41,806 nucleotides of DNA, taken from Bacteroidales bacterium (GTDB lineage Bacteria > Bacteroidota > Bacteroidia > Bacteroidales > FEN-979). Made by a program: the position numbers and the translations under genes. Below are positions 34,073-41,670 of this stretch, piece by piece (the stretch's first letter is position 1; each line of letters starts with the position of its first letter). The stretch spans positions 1 to 41,806 of the forward strand of contig JAUXWT010000021.1 in assembly GCA_030681475.1 (NCBI GenBank), written 5' to 3'. The notes beneath the pieces are model-generated. The model ran no database searches. It saw nothing but the letters and a program-made list of their open reading frames with translations, and had not been told where the DNA came from.

Positions 34073-36439
34073 GTGATCACAGGGGTTTCGGGCAGCGGAA
34101 AGTCATCACTGGCGTTTGATACCATTTATGCCGAAGGGCAGAACCGTTTTCTCGAGAGTTTTTCTCCTTATGTAAGAAGCCAGCTCGGCATCAGGGAACA
34201 GGCTGATTTTGAGGAAATTTCCGGACTTACCCCCACCTTTGCCGTTAACCAGGGCAGTTCCGGCAAAAATCCCCGGTCCACCGTCGGCACGATGACCGGC
34301 ATCTATGATCATTACCGCTTGCTATTTTCCCGCTTGGGCAGAATACCACCCGAAGCCGGTCACGCGTCACGCGTCACGCGTCACGTATCACCGACTTCCA
34401 GCATGTTCTCCTTCAATCATCAACACGGGGCCTGTCCTGCTTGCGATGGGTTGGGCTACCTGACGGTCTGTGATCCGGAAAAACTGATCACCCATCCTGA
34501 AAAATCTTTATTGGCTGGCGCGATGGACGGGACAAAAACCGGCAGGTTCTATGGTGATCCGTTCGGGCAGTATGTTGCTACGCTCCGGGCTGTTGGCCAA
34601 AAATATGGTATTGATTTTTTCATCCCATGGAATGAGTTACCTGTAAGTGGGAAACAAATGGCCTTGAACGGAACCGGGGAAGAACAGTACGATGTAAGTT
34701 GGCAATTCGCGAGGGACCGCCGTCAGGGGGAACATCATTTCAAAGGGCCATGGAAAGGACTGTCAAAACTGGTGAGTGAGGAATACACCCGAAAGCATGC
34801 CGATCACCGGGGGGAAAGCATGATGGGGATAATGATCACAGCCCCGTGCCCGTCATGCCTGGGCACCCGGCTGCGAAAAGAAGCTATGGCATGGCAGATC
34901 AAAGGTAAAAATATTGCAGAACTGTCCAGGCTCCCGATAAGCCGGTCGGTTGAATTTTTCAGGTCACTGCTGCCTTTGTTGAAAGGCGATGCTGAAACTG
35001 AAATAGCCACTCCACTGATAGGGGAGATCCTGCGCAAACTTGAATTTTTATCAGAACTGGGTTTATCCTACCTGACCATTGACCGCATTTCATCGACCCT
35101 GTCTGGCGGGGAGGCACAAAGGATCAGGCTCGCCGGTCAGCTGGGTTCCGGCCTCACCGGCATCACTTATGTACTCGACGAACCCACCATCGGCCTGCAT
35201 CCAAGAGACACCGCCAACCTGATGAAGCTGATCCGCACATTGCAGGAGGCCGGCAATACGGTGGTGATCGTTGAACACGACCGGGATGTCATCCTCGCGG
35301 CTGATCATATTATTGACATAGGCCCGGGGGCCGGAAAAAATGGTGGTCATGTTGTCGCTGAAGGAACGCCTGATCAGATCTTTAAAAACAAAGATTCAGT
35401 GACCGGCCCGTATCTTTCGGAACATGACAACACTTTCCAGTTGGAAACCAAGGTAATCAATAGTCAACAGCCCCGGATTCAAAAGAGAGATCTGAAGCCG
35501 GGGCTGGCGATCACCAATGCATCCGCCAATAACCTGAAGGGTTTCGACCTTGAAATTCCCGCGGGCGGGATCATTGCCATCACAGGCGTGTCGGGCAGTG
35601 GCAAATCCACCCTGCTATTTGAAGTGATACAGTCCTCCTGGGAAAATAAAAAACCAACAGGATGTTCATCCATTGCGGGCTTCGACAATTTTCAACGCAT
35701 CATGACCGTTCACCAGCGTAGCGGATTCAACTCCTCCCTTGCCACCCCTGCCACGTTCACCGGCGTGTTTGACCATATCCGCCAATTATACGCCACAGTT
35801 CCGGGATCAAAACAATCAGGTTTCGGGAAAAACTCCTTTTCATATCTGAATAAAGAAGGCAGGTGCAGCCACTGTGAGGGATCAGGACAAATCCGCATAT
35901 CCATGGATTTTCTCCCTGACGTGAAGATGGAATGTGAACAATGCCATGGAAAGCGCTACCGTCAGGAAATACTCTCCTGTCTGTTCCAGGGTAAGAATAT
36001 TGCTGAAATCCTGGAGTTGACCGTTGAAGAGGCGTCCCGTTTTTTCGCCGGGCAAAACAATATTTCCAGGCAGTTGCAGATACTTGAAATGGTAGGCCTG
36101 GGTTATCTTCAAATGGGGCAATCGCTTGACAGTCTGTCGGGTGGTGAATCGCAACGGTTGGTTTTAGCCACTGAACTGATGAAACCCGGTAAGGGATCAA
36201 CACTCTATTTGTTTGAAGAACCTTCGACCGGGCTTCATTTCCGGGATGTCGAACACCTCCTGGTCTTGTTTCATAAGCTGGCCGGCCAGGGACACACCCT
36301 TATTATCATCGAACACGATCCCATGATCATCGCCCAAGCTGATTACATCATCGAACTTGGGCCGGAGGGGGGTGATCAGGGAGGCAACCTGATGTGTGAT
36401 TCTTTGGGGTTACAATTAAAAAAACCGCCCCGTATATGA
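34073..36439 (+). CDS. class II UvrA-like ABC ATPase, second of the pair, start codon unclear
   Basis: A second UvrA2-type double ATPase. Walker A GVSGSGKS lies at the very start, with LSGGEAQR, LDEPTIGLH, a second GVSGSGKS, LSGGESQR, and the zinc Cys pairs CPAC/CPSC and CSHC/CEQC. The UvrB-binding insertion is absent. The coordinates use the first conventional start (GTG), but this cuts the fold: codons upstream in the same frame encode the conserved GVSTHNLKHINVEIP. The native start must lie near 33980-34007, overlapping the stop of the first gene, and there only ATA, ATT or CTG codons exist. The second Walker B is FEEPSTGLH, with Glu715 replacing Asp. A 7-nt repeat array lies near residue 100. 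Confidence 0.85.
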   Translation: MITGVSGSGKSSLAFDTIYAEGQNRFLESFSPYVRSQLGIREQADFEEISGLTPTFAVNQGSSGKNPRSTVGTMTGIYDHYRLLFSRLGRIPPEAGHASRVTRHVSPTSSMFSFNHQHGACPACDGLGYLTVCDPEKLITHPEKSLLAGAMDGTKTGRFYGDPFGQYVATLRAVGQKYGIDFFIPWNELPVSGKQMALNGTGEEQYDVSWQFARDRRQGEHHFKGPWKGLSKLVSEEYTRKHADHRGESMMGIMITAPCPSCLGTRLRKEAMAWQIKGKNIAELSRLPISRSVEFFRSLLPLLKGDAETEIATPLIGEILRKLEFLSELGLSYLTIDRISSTLSGGEAQRIRLAGQLGSGLTGITYVLDEPTIGLHPRDTANLMKLIRTLQEAGNTVVIVEHDRDVILAADHIIDIGPGAGKNGGHVVAEGTPDQIFKNKDSVTGPYLSEHDNTFQLETKVINSQQPRIQKRDLKPGLAITNASANNLKGFDLEIPAGGIIAITGVSGSGKSTLLFEVIQSSWENKKPTGCSSIAGFDNFQRIMTVHQRSGFNSSLATPATFTGVFDHIRQLYATVPGSKQSGFGKNSFSYLNKEGRCSHCEGSGQIRISMDFLPDVKMECEQCHGKRYRQEILSCLFQGKNIAEILELTVEEASRFFAGQNNISRQLQILEMVGLGYLQMGQSLDSLSGGESQRLVLATELMKPGKGSTLYLFEEPSTGLHFRDVEHLLVLFHKLAGQGHTLIIIEHDPMIIAQADYIIELGPEGGDQGGNLMCDSLGLQLKKPPRI
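34360..34391 (+). repeat. 7-nt tandem repeat inside the second uvrA-like gene
   Basis: TCACGCG occurs three times in a row (34360-34380), then as TCACGTA and a partial copy. It encodes HASRVTRHV in a surface-loop position, between the first ATPase half and the first zinc Cys. A gain or loss of one unit would shift the frame. Confidence 0.85.
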
Positions 36440-36444
36440 GGCGG
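36423..36444 (+). terminator. weak terminator-like hairpin at the end of the second uvrA-like gene
   Basis: ACCGCC (36423-36428) pairs with GGCGGT (36439-36444), with the stop codon in the loop. A second short hairpin and TTTT follow but no clean T tract. It may protect or end both convergent transcripts. Confidence 0.35.
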
Positions 36445-36658
36445 TATCGCTTTTGCGATTAATTTGGCCGAAATTCTTAGAGATTCCGGATCAGCCTTTT
36501 GGCTTTAATACATGCTCCGTAATAAGCGGAACAAGTCATAAAAACAAAATGAACTTTTTTCTCTCCTTTTTTGGTTTTTAGTAGGGTTAAAAAATGATAT
36601 TACAAAGATAACTCAAATGATCCGGAAGTCAACAATTTTAACTTTTTTTAACATAACA

Positions 36659-37750
36659 TCAGATAACTTTGTAAGGGGGATAATCATTGTAACCCTTGGC
36701 ATCTGCGGAATAAAAGGTGTTGAAATCCCAATCAGTGTTGAGCGGCCAGTCATTCATCATACGTTCCACCAGATCAGGGTTGCTGATAAAGGGTTTGCCG
36801 AATGCGATCAGGTCGGCCAGGCCGTTCTGCAGGTCGCGTTCGGCAGTCTCCTTTGAATAACCACCCGCAAGGATCAGCGTGTTTCGCATTTTTTCGCGGA
36901 TCGTCTGTTTTATCTCGATGGGAACCTCCGGGGCCCCCATGGCGCTGTGATCAACGAGGTGGATGTAAAGGATCCCCAACCTGTCAAGGTTAGACGCGAG
37001 ATAGGAGTAGGTATCATTAATTTCGGGGTAGGGTGTCATGCCTCCATTGACTCCATAAGGTGACAACCGGATGGCGACTTTATCCATGCCAATGGCTTTT
37101 CCGACCGATTCGACCACCTCCAGAACAAAACGGCAGCGGTTTTCGATGGTTCCGCCGTATTCATCATTTCTTTGGTTGCTCATAGGTGAAAGAAACTGTT
37201 CAAGCAGGTACCCGTTGGCGCCATGAAGTTCGACTCCGTCAAAACCTGCCGTAATGGCATTGATGGACGATTTCATGAACTCCTTCCTTGTATGGATCAA
37301 ATCCTCGGCCGTCATGGCCCGGGGAACCGGCAGATCCTGCATTCCTTCGTTGTCGGTGTACATTTGTCCGGATGCTGCGATGGCTGAAGGGGCGATCACT
37401 TCGGCGCCCTTCGGCAGGTTATGTTGATGTCCCATTCTTCCGGCATGCATGAACTGGATGAAAATCTTTCCACCCTTACCGTGTACGGCATCAGTTGTTT
37501 TCTTCCAACCGGCTACCTGTGATTCGTTGAATATCCCGGGGATCCTGGCATACCCCAATCCGTTCGGGGAAGGAGATGTGCCTTCGGTAATGATGAGACC
37601 AGCGCTTGAACGTTGCTCATAATAATTAGCCTGGAGTTCATTGGGTATATTTCCGATCGCCCTGCAACGGGTCATCGGAGCCATGACAACCCTGTTTTTT
37701 AATTCGATATTTCCTAGTTTATATGGACTGAATAATTTATACATTTTCAA
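36659..37750 (-). CDS. Old Yellow Enzyme-type alkene reductase
   Basis: An FMN-dependent NAD(P)H oxidoreductase of 363 residues that reduces activated C=C bonds. Family marks are PYKLGNIELKNRVVMAPMTR with Thr27, FIQFMHAGR, the substrate pair His176/Asn179 in HGANGYLLEQFLSP, YGGTIENRCRF, and the C-terminal FMN phosphate site with GGY and GKPFISNPDL. It resembles NemA/xenobiotic reductases; the natural substrate is unknown. The gene converges on the uvrA-like pair and diverges from scoA with a shared promoter region. An alternative start is the ATG two codons in. Confidence 0.92.
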   Translation of the reverse strand: MKMYKLFSPYKLGNIELKNRVVMAPMTRCRAIGNIPNELQANYYEQRSSAGLIITEGTSPSPNGLGYARIPGIFNESQVAGWKKTTDAVHGKGGKIFIQFMHAGRMGHQHNLPKGAEVIAPSAIAASGQMYTDNEGMQDLPVPRAMTAEDLIHTRKEFMKSSINAITAGFDGVELHGANGYLLEQFLSPMSNQRNDEYGGTIENRCRFVLEVVESVGKAIGMDKVAIRLSPYGVNGGMTPYPEINDTYSYLASNLDRLGILYIHLVDHSAMGAPEVPIEIKQTIREKMRNTLILAGGYSKETAERDLQNGLADLIAFGKPFISNPDLVERMMNDWPLNTDWDFNTFYSADAKGYNDYPPYKVI

Positions 37751-37782
37751 TTTTTAAATAAATAATTTGACTTTTTTCTCTG

Positions 37783-37790
37783 CAAAATTA
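37783..37790 (-). promoter_or_regulatory. candidate -7 promoter element of the alkene reductase gene
   Basis: TAATTTTG on the minus strand matches TAnnTTTG, 32 nt upstream of the start codon. It faces away from the scoA element 21 nt to the right. Confidence 0.4.
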
Positions 37791-37811
37791 TGATTTTATT
37801 TAGAATTAGTA

Positions 37812-37819
37812 TAAATTTG
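37812..37819 (+). promoter_or_regulatory. candidate -7 promoter element of the scoA-hppD cluster
   Basis: TAAATTTG matches TAnnTTTG. Expected leader to the ATG at 37837 is about 11 nt. No TTG at -33. Confidence 0.4.
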
Positions 37820-37836
37820 CTGGAGATTCTGTAAAA

Positions 37837-38532
37837 ATGAAAAAAACAGTTAACAATGCCTTAGAGGCAATCAAAGGGATCGAAAGCAACATGACCCTCA
37901 TGCTTGGGGGCTTTGGTTTATGCGGTATCCCTGAAAATTGTATTTCGGCCCTGGCCGAAAGTGATGTCACCGGACTGACATGCATTTCGAATAATGCCGG
38001 TGTTGATGGTTTTGGCCTTGGGATGCTCCTTCGACGCCGCCAGATCAGGAAAATGATCTCCTCCTATGTTGGGGAGAACAAGGAATTTGAGCGCCAGTTG
38101 CTTGCTGGTGAACTGGAGGTGGACCTTGTTCCTCAGGGGACACTTGCCGAACGTATCCGGGCCGGCGGTGCAGGAATTCCGCTCTTTTTTCTCCCGGCCG
38201 GCTTCGGTACCGAGGTTGCCCAGGGAAAAGCCGTCAGGGAATTCGATGGCAAAATGTATCTTGAGGAGCGCTGGCTGAAAGCCGATTTTGCCATAGTCAA
38301 AGCCTGGAAAGGAGACACACACGGCAACCTGATCTACAGGTACACCGCCAATAACTTCAACCAGGTGATGGCAACCGCAGGCAGGATTACCATTGCGGAG
38401 GTAGAGGAACTTGTTCCTGCCGGCGCCCTTGATCCGAACCATATTCACACTCCCGGTGTATTCGTACAAAGGATTTTCCAGGGAACCAACTATGAAAAAC
38501 GTATCGAATTCGCTACCACCCGCCCTGAATAG
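37837..38532 (+). CDS. scoA: 3-oxoacid CoA-transferase subunit A
   Basis: The alpha subunit of succinyl-CoA:3-ketoacid CoA-transferase, which transfers CoA from succinyl-CoA to acetoacetate. MLGGFGLCGIPENCISAL, LTCISNNAGVDGFGLGML, GELEVDLVPQGTLAERIRAGGAGIP (shown in part: VDLVPQGTLAERIRAGGAG) and GTEVAQGKAVREFDGK are the standard family blocks, and 231 residues is a normal length. It is followed after 50 nt by subunit B. Location next to homogentisate pathway genes suggests it activates the acetoacetate released from tyrosine. Confidence 0.95.
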   Translation: MKKTVNNALEAIKGIESNMTLMLGGFGLCGIPENCISALAESDVTGLTCISNNAGVDGFGLGMLLRRRQIRKMISSYVGENKEFERQLLAGELEVDLVPQGTLAERIRAGGAGIPLFFLPAGFGTEVAQGKAVREFDGKMYLEERWLKADFAIVKAWKGDTHGNLIYRYTANNFNQVMATAGRITIAEVEELVPAGALDPNHIHTPGVFVQRIFQGTNYEKRIEFATTRPE

Positions 38533-38582
38533 GCCAACTGTTTTTTCGTAAGTCGTAAATAATTAATCGTAAATCCTCTCAT

Positions 38583-39239
38583 ATGTCTCTTGATAAAAAT
38601 GGAATAGCAAAACGGATCGCACAAGAGTTGCAGGATGGTTTTTATGTCAACCTGGGTATTGGAATCCCTACGCTTGTAGCCAACTACATTCCGGAAGGGA
38701 TGCAGATCGTGCTCCAGTCCGAGAACGGATTGCTCGGGATCGGCCCGTTTCCTTCCAAAGATGAAATTGATCCTGATCTCATCAATGCCGGAAAACAAAC
38801 CATCACGGCTGTTCCCGGCTCGGCTTTTTTCGATTCCGCCGCGAGTTTTGCCATGATCAGGGGCGGACATATTGACCTCACCGTGCTTGGCGCTTTTGAA
38901 GTTTCAGATACCGGCGACATTGCGTCCTGGAAGATCCCTGGAAAACTTGTTAAAGGTATGGGTGGGGCAATGGACCTGGTGGCGTCGGCCAAAAATATCA
39001 TCGTGGCCATGATGCACACCAACCCGCAGGGAGAATCGAAACTGCTGAAAAAATGCACCCTGCCGCTGACCGGCGTGGGTGTCGTTAAGCGGATCGTCTC
39101 CGACCTGGCCGTAATTGATGTCACTCCGCAGGGATTTAAACTTGTAGAGCGTGCTCCAGGGGTTTCTGTTCAGGAGATCATCAATGCCACCGAAGGAAAG
39201 CTGATCGTTGAAGGAGAGATCCCAGAAATTAAAATTTGA
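38583..39239 (+). CDS. scoB: 3-oxoacid CoA-transferase subunit B
   Basis: The beta subunit of the CoA-transferase. The catalytic Glu47 lies in QSENGLLGIGPFP, which forms the glutamyl-CoA thioester in this family. GFYVNLGIGIPTLVANYIP, FDSAASFAMIRGGHIDLTVLGA and KGMGGAMDLV are the other conserved blocks. The length of 218 is normal. The 50-nt gap to scoA holds a loose repeat of TCGTAAAT and no terminator, so the two genes are presumably co-transcribed and their products form a heteromer. hmgA follows after 43 nt. Confidence 0.95.
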   Translation: MSLDKNGIAKRIAQELQDGFYVNLGIGIPTLVANYIPEGMQIVLQSENGLLGIGPFPSKDEIDPDLINAGKQTITAVPGSAFFDSAASFAMIRGGHIDLTVLGAFEVSDTGDIASWKIPGKLVKGMGGAMDLVASAKNIIVAMMHTNPQGESKLLKKCTLPLTGVGVVKRIVSDLAVIDVTPQGFKLVERAPGVSVQEIINATEGKLIVEGEIPEIKI

Positions 39240-39270
39240 TTTTCACCATTTCGCTTTTTCACCATTTCGC
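39240..39270 (+). repeat. 15-nt direct repeat before hmgA
   Basis: TTTTCACCATTTCGC occurs at 39240-39254 and 39256-39270. Its CATTTCGC core resembles the ATTTCGC units before the first uvrA-like gene. The pair fills most of the scoB-hmgA gap. Confidence 0.8.
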
Positions 39271-39282
39271 CATTTTTTAATT

Positions 39283-40440
39283 ATGCCCCACTACCATACA
39301 CTCGGCAAGATCCCCCGCAAACGGCATGTGGTATTCCGCAAACCCGACGGCGGGTTATATGCTGAACAGCTTGTTTCGACGGAAGGGTTTTCCGACACCT
39401 ATTCACTGGTTTATCATTGTCATCCGCCTACCCTGGTGACCAAGATTGATGAAGCATACTCCGTAGCGCCGAAAATTGCAGATCCGAAGAATATGCAGCA
39501 CCGCCTCTTCCGCGGGTTTGATGTTGCCCCTGCAGATGATTTTTTAGAGAGCCGGATCCCTGTGCTGGTCAACAACGATTGTCATATCAGTTTGGCAGCG
39601 CCGCGCAAGTCAATGACAGATTACTGGTTTAAGAATTCCGGGGCCGATGAGATGATCTTCATCCACCAAGGTGAAGGTACCCTGAAAACCATGTACGGGA
39701 ACATCCCGTTCAGTTACGGAGACCACCTGGTCATCCCGCGGGGTGTCATCTACCGGGTGGAATTCAATACGCCGGATAACAGACTTTTTATTGTTGAATC
39801 TTTTTCCCCGCTTCGTTTTCCGAAACGGTATCTTAATCAATACGGGCAATTGCTTGAACATGCCCCTTTTTGCGAACGCGACATTCGTAAGCCGCAGGTA
39901 CTCGATTCCCATGATGAAAAGGGTGATTTCCTGGTAAAGATCAAACGGGAGGAGATGATTTGGCCATACCATTACGCGACCCATCCGTTTGACCTGATCG
40001 GATGGGATGGATTTCATTATCCCTATGCCTTCTCCATCCATGATTTTGAGCCGATCACCGGACGGCTGCATCAGCCACCACCTGTTCACCAGACATTCGA
40101 AACCCCGTCGTTCGTGATCTGTGCTTTTGTACCCCGGCTATTTGATTACCATCCTGATTCCATTCCCGCCCCTTACAACCACAGCAATGTCGATTCCGAT
40201 GAGGTACTCTACTACGTGGATGGTGATTTCATGAGCAGAAACAACATCAAACAGGGAAACATCACCCTGCATCCGACAGGAATTGTCCATGGACCCCATC
40301 CGGGCGCGGTGGAACGAAGCCTTGGGATAAAAGAGACAAAAGAACTGGCTTTGATGGTTGATACCTTCAGACCATTAAAAATTACAGAACAAGCATTTGC
40401 CATTGAGGATCCGGAGTATTTCAGATCGTGGCTTGAATAA
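39283..40440 (+). CDS. hmgA: homogentisate 1,2-dioxygenase
   Basis: An Fe(II) cupin enzyme that opens the ring of homogentisate to maleylacetoacetate. The start at 39283 (MPHYHTLGKIPRKRHVVFR) is the conserved N-terminus; the frame extends to 39208, inside scoB, without homology. Central blocks are FIHQGEGTLKTMYGNIPF, the double-stranded helix with YNHSNVDSDEVLYYVDGDFM, which carries the probable His and Glu metal ligands, and HPTGIVHGPHPGAVERS, which carries a further His. At 385 residues it belongs to the shorter bacterial type. It lies between the CoA-transferase and hppD, completing the first two oxygen-dependent steps of the tyrosine route. Confidence 0.93.
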   Translation: MPHYHTLGKIPRKRHVVFRKPDGGLYAEQLVSTEGFSDTYSLVYHCHPPTLVTKIDEAYSVAPKIADPKNMQHRLFRGFDVAPADDFLESRIPVLVNNDCHISLAAPRKSMTDYWFKNSGADEMIFIHQGEGTLKTMYGNIPFSYGDHLVIPRGVIYRVEFNTPDNRLFIVESFSPLRFPKRYLNQYGQLLEHAPFCERDIRKPQVLDSHDEKGDFLVKIKREEMIWPYHYATHPFDLIGWDGFHYPYAFSIHDFEPITGRLHQPPPVHQTFETPSFVICAFVPRLFDYHPDSIPAPYNHSNVDSDEVLYYVDGDFMSRNNIKQGNITLHPTGIVHGPHPGAVERSLGIKETKELALMVDTFRPLKITEQAFAIEDPEYFRSWLE

Positions 40441-40442
40441 AT

Positions 40443-40478
40443 CAATGCAAACAATGCAAACAATGTAAACAATGCAAC
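40443..40478 (+). repeat. 9-nt tandem repeat between hmgA and hppD
   Basis: Four units of CAATGCAAA, the third with T for C and the last ending AAC, begin just behind the hmgA stop. Confidence 0.85.
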
Positions 40479-40514
40479 TATGCTTAGATTAATGATACAT
40501 GTACTTTTTCAGAC

Positions 40515-40540
40515 ATTTTCAAATCAACAAATTTTCAAAT
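40515..40540 (+). repeat. 10-nt direct repeat just before hppD
   Basis: ATTTTCAAAT occurs at 40515-40524 and 40531-40540, a period of 16 nt, ending 7 nt before the hppD start codon. It is unrelated in sequence to the 9-nt array in the same gap. Confidence 0.75.
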
Positions 40541-40547
40541 TAATTTC

Positions 40548-41648
40548 ATGAATTCTCAGGAAGATTTTTTACCAATAAATGGCACTGACTATGTGGAGTT
40601 TTACGTGGGCAATGCCAAGCAGGCAGCACATTATTATCAGACAGCCTTCGGATTTCAGCCATTGGCCTATGCAGGGCTGGAAACCGGCTTGAAAGACCGT
40701 ACATCGTATGTGATCAGACAGGATAAGATTGTTTTTATACTCACCACCGCGTTGGTTCCCGATTCACCCATTGCCGATCATTGCAAACTGCATGGTGACG
40801 GCGTAAAGGTTGTCGCCTTGTGGGTTGACGATGCCCGGAAATCCTTTGAAGAGACAACCAAACGTGGGGCCAGGGCCTATTTCCATCCACGGGTTGAAAA
40901 AGATGAATCCGGCGAGGTCGTGATGTCGGGCATTCATACATATGGAGAAACTGTACATATTTTTGTTGAACGAAAAAATTATTCCGGCGTCTTCCTTCCC
41001 GGATTCGTGAAATGGGAACCGCAGTATCGTCCTTCGATTGTCGGATTACGATTTGTTGACCACATGGTGGGCAACGTCAATTGGGGTGAGATGAATACCT
41101 GGGCAAAGTTTTACAAGGAGGTAATGGGGTTCAGCCAGATGATCTCTTTCGACGACAAGGATATTTCGACCGAATACACCGCCCTGATGAGCAAGGTGAT
41201 GGCCAGCAGCAACCTTTACATTAAATTTCCGCTCAACGAGCCTGCCCGTGGTAAGAAAAAATCACAGATCGAAGAGTACATCGATTTCTACCGGGGAGGC
41301 GGGGTGCAACACGTAGCCATGGCGACCAACAATATCCTTGAAACAGTTGCCGCCTTGAAAAACCGTGGCGTGGAATTTCTGAGAGTGCCCGATACATACT
41401 ACGATGCATTGATCCAGCGCGTCGGGAAAATTGATGAAACAATCGATCTGCTGCGAGATCTTGGGATTCTTGTGGATCGCGATGAGGATGGGTACCTGTT
41501 GCAGATATTCACCAAACCGGTTGAAGACCGCCCCACTGTATTTTATGAGATCATTCAGCGTAAAGGAGCAAAATCATTTGGAAAAGGCAATTTCAAAGCG
41601 CTGTTTGAATCGATTGAACTGGAGCAGGAGCGAAGGGGAACCCTGTAG
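40548..41648 (+). CDS. hppD: 4-hydroxyphenylpyruvate dioxygenase
   Basis: An Fe(II) enzyme of two VOC modules that converts 4-hydroxyphenylpyruvate to homogentisate, the substrate of the gene before it. The 2-His-1-Glu iron site is complete: His172 (FVDHMVGNV), His255 (GGGVQHVAMAT) and Glu334 (PTVFYEIIQR). The N-terminal module (YVEFYVGNAKQAAHYYQTAFG) is the non-catalytic one. The C-terminal gating helix GKGNFKALFESIELEQERRG is present. At 366 residues the length is standard. It is the last gene of the scoA-scoB-hmgA-hppD series. No fumarylacetoacetase or maleylacetoacetate isomerase gene is within the window. Confidence 0.96.
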   Translation: MNSQEDFLPINGTDYVEFYVGNAKQAAHYYQTAFGFQPLAYAGLETGLKDRTSYVIRQDKIVFILTTALVPDSPIADHCKLHGDGVKVVALWVDDARKSFEETTKRGARAYFHPRVEKDESGEVVMSGIHTYGETVHIFVERKNYSGVFLPGFVKWEPQYRPSIVGLRFVDHMVGNVNWGEMNTWAKFYKEVMGFSQMISFDDKDISTEYTALMSKVMASSNLYIKFPLNEPARGKKKSQIEEYIDFYRGGGVQHVAMATNNILETVAALKNRGVEFLRVPDTYYDALIQRVGKIDETIDLLRDLGILVDRDEDGYLLQIFTKPVEDRPTVFYEIIQRKGAKSFGKGNFKALFESIELEQERRGTL

Positions 41649-41670
41649 AATATTGAATATCGAATATTGA
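41648..41670 (+). repeat. GAATATT-type short repeat after hppD
   Basis: A 23-nt stretch of overlapping GAATAT units starting at the last base of the hppD stop. It shares GAATATTGAATAT with the reverse-oriented copy at the uvrA junction. Confidence 0.5.

Noticed and set aside
40443-40478. Regulator-binding iterons or an origin
   Set aside because: The 9-nt units are short, adjacent and lack a replication gene nearby; simple sequence slippage explains them.
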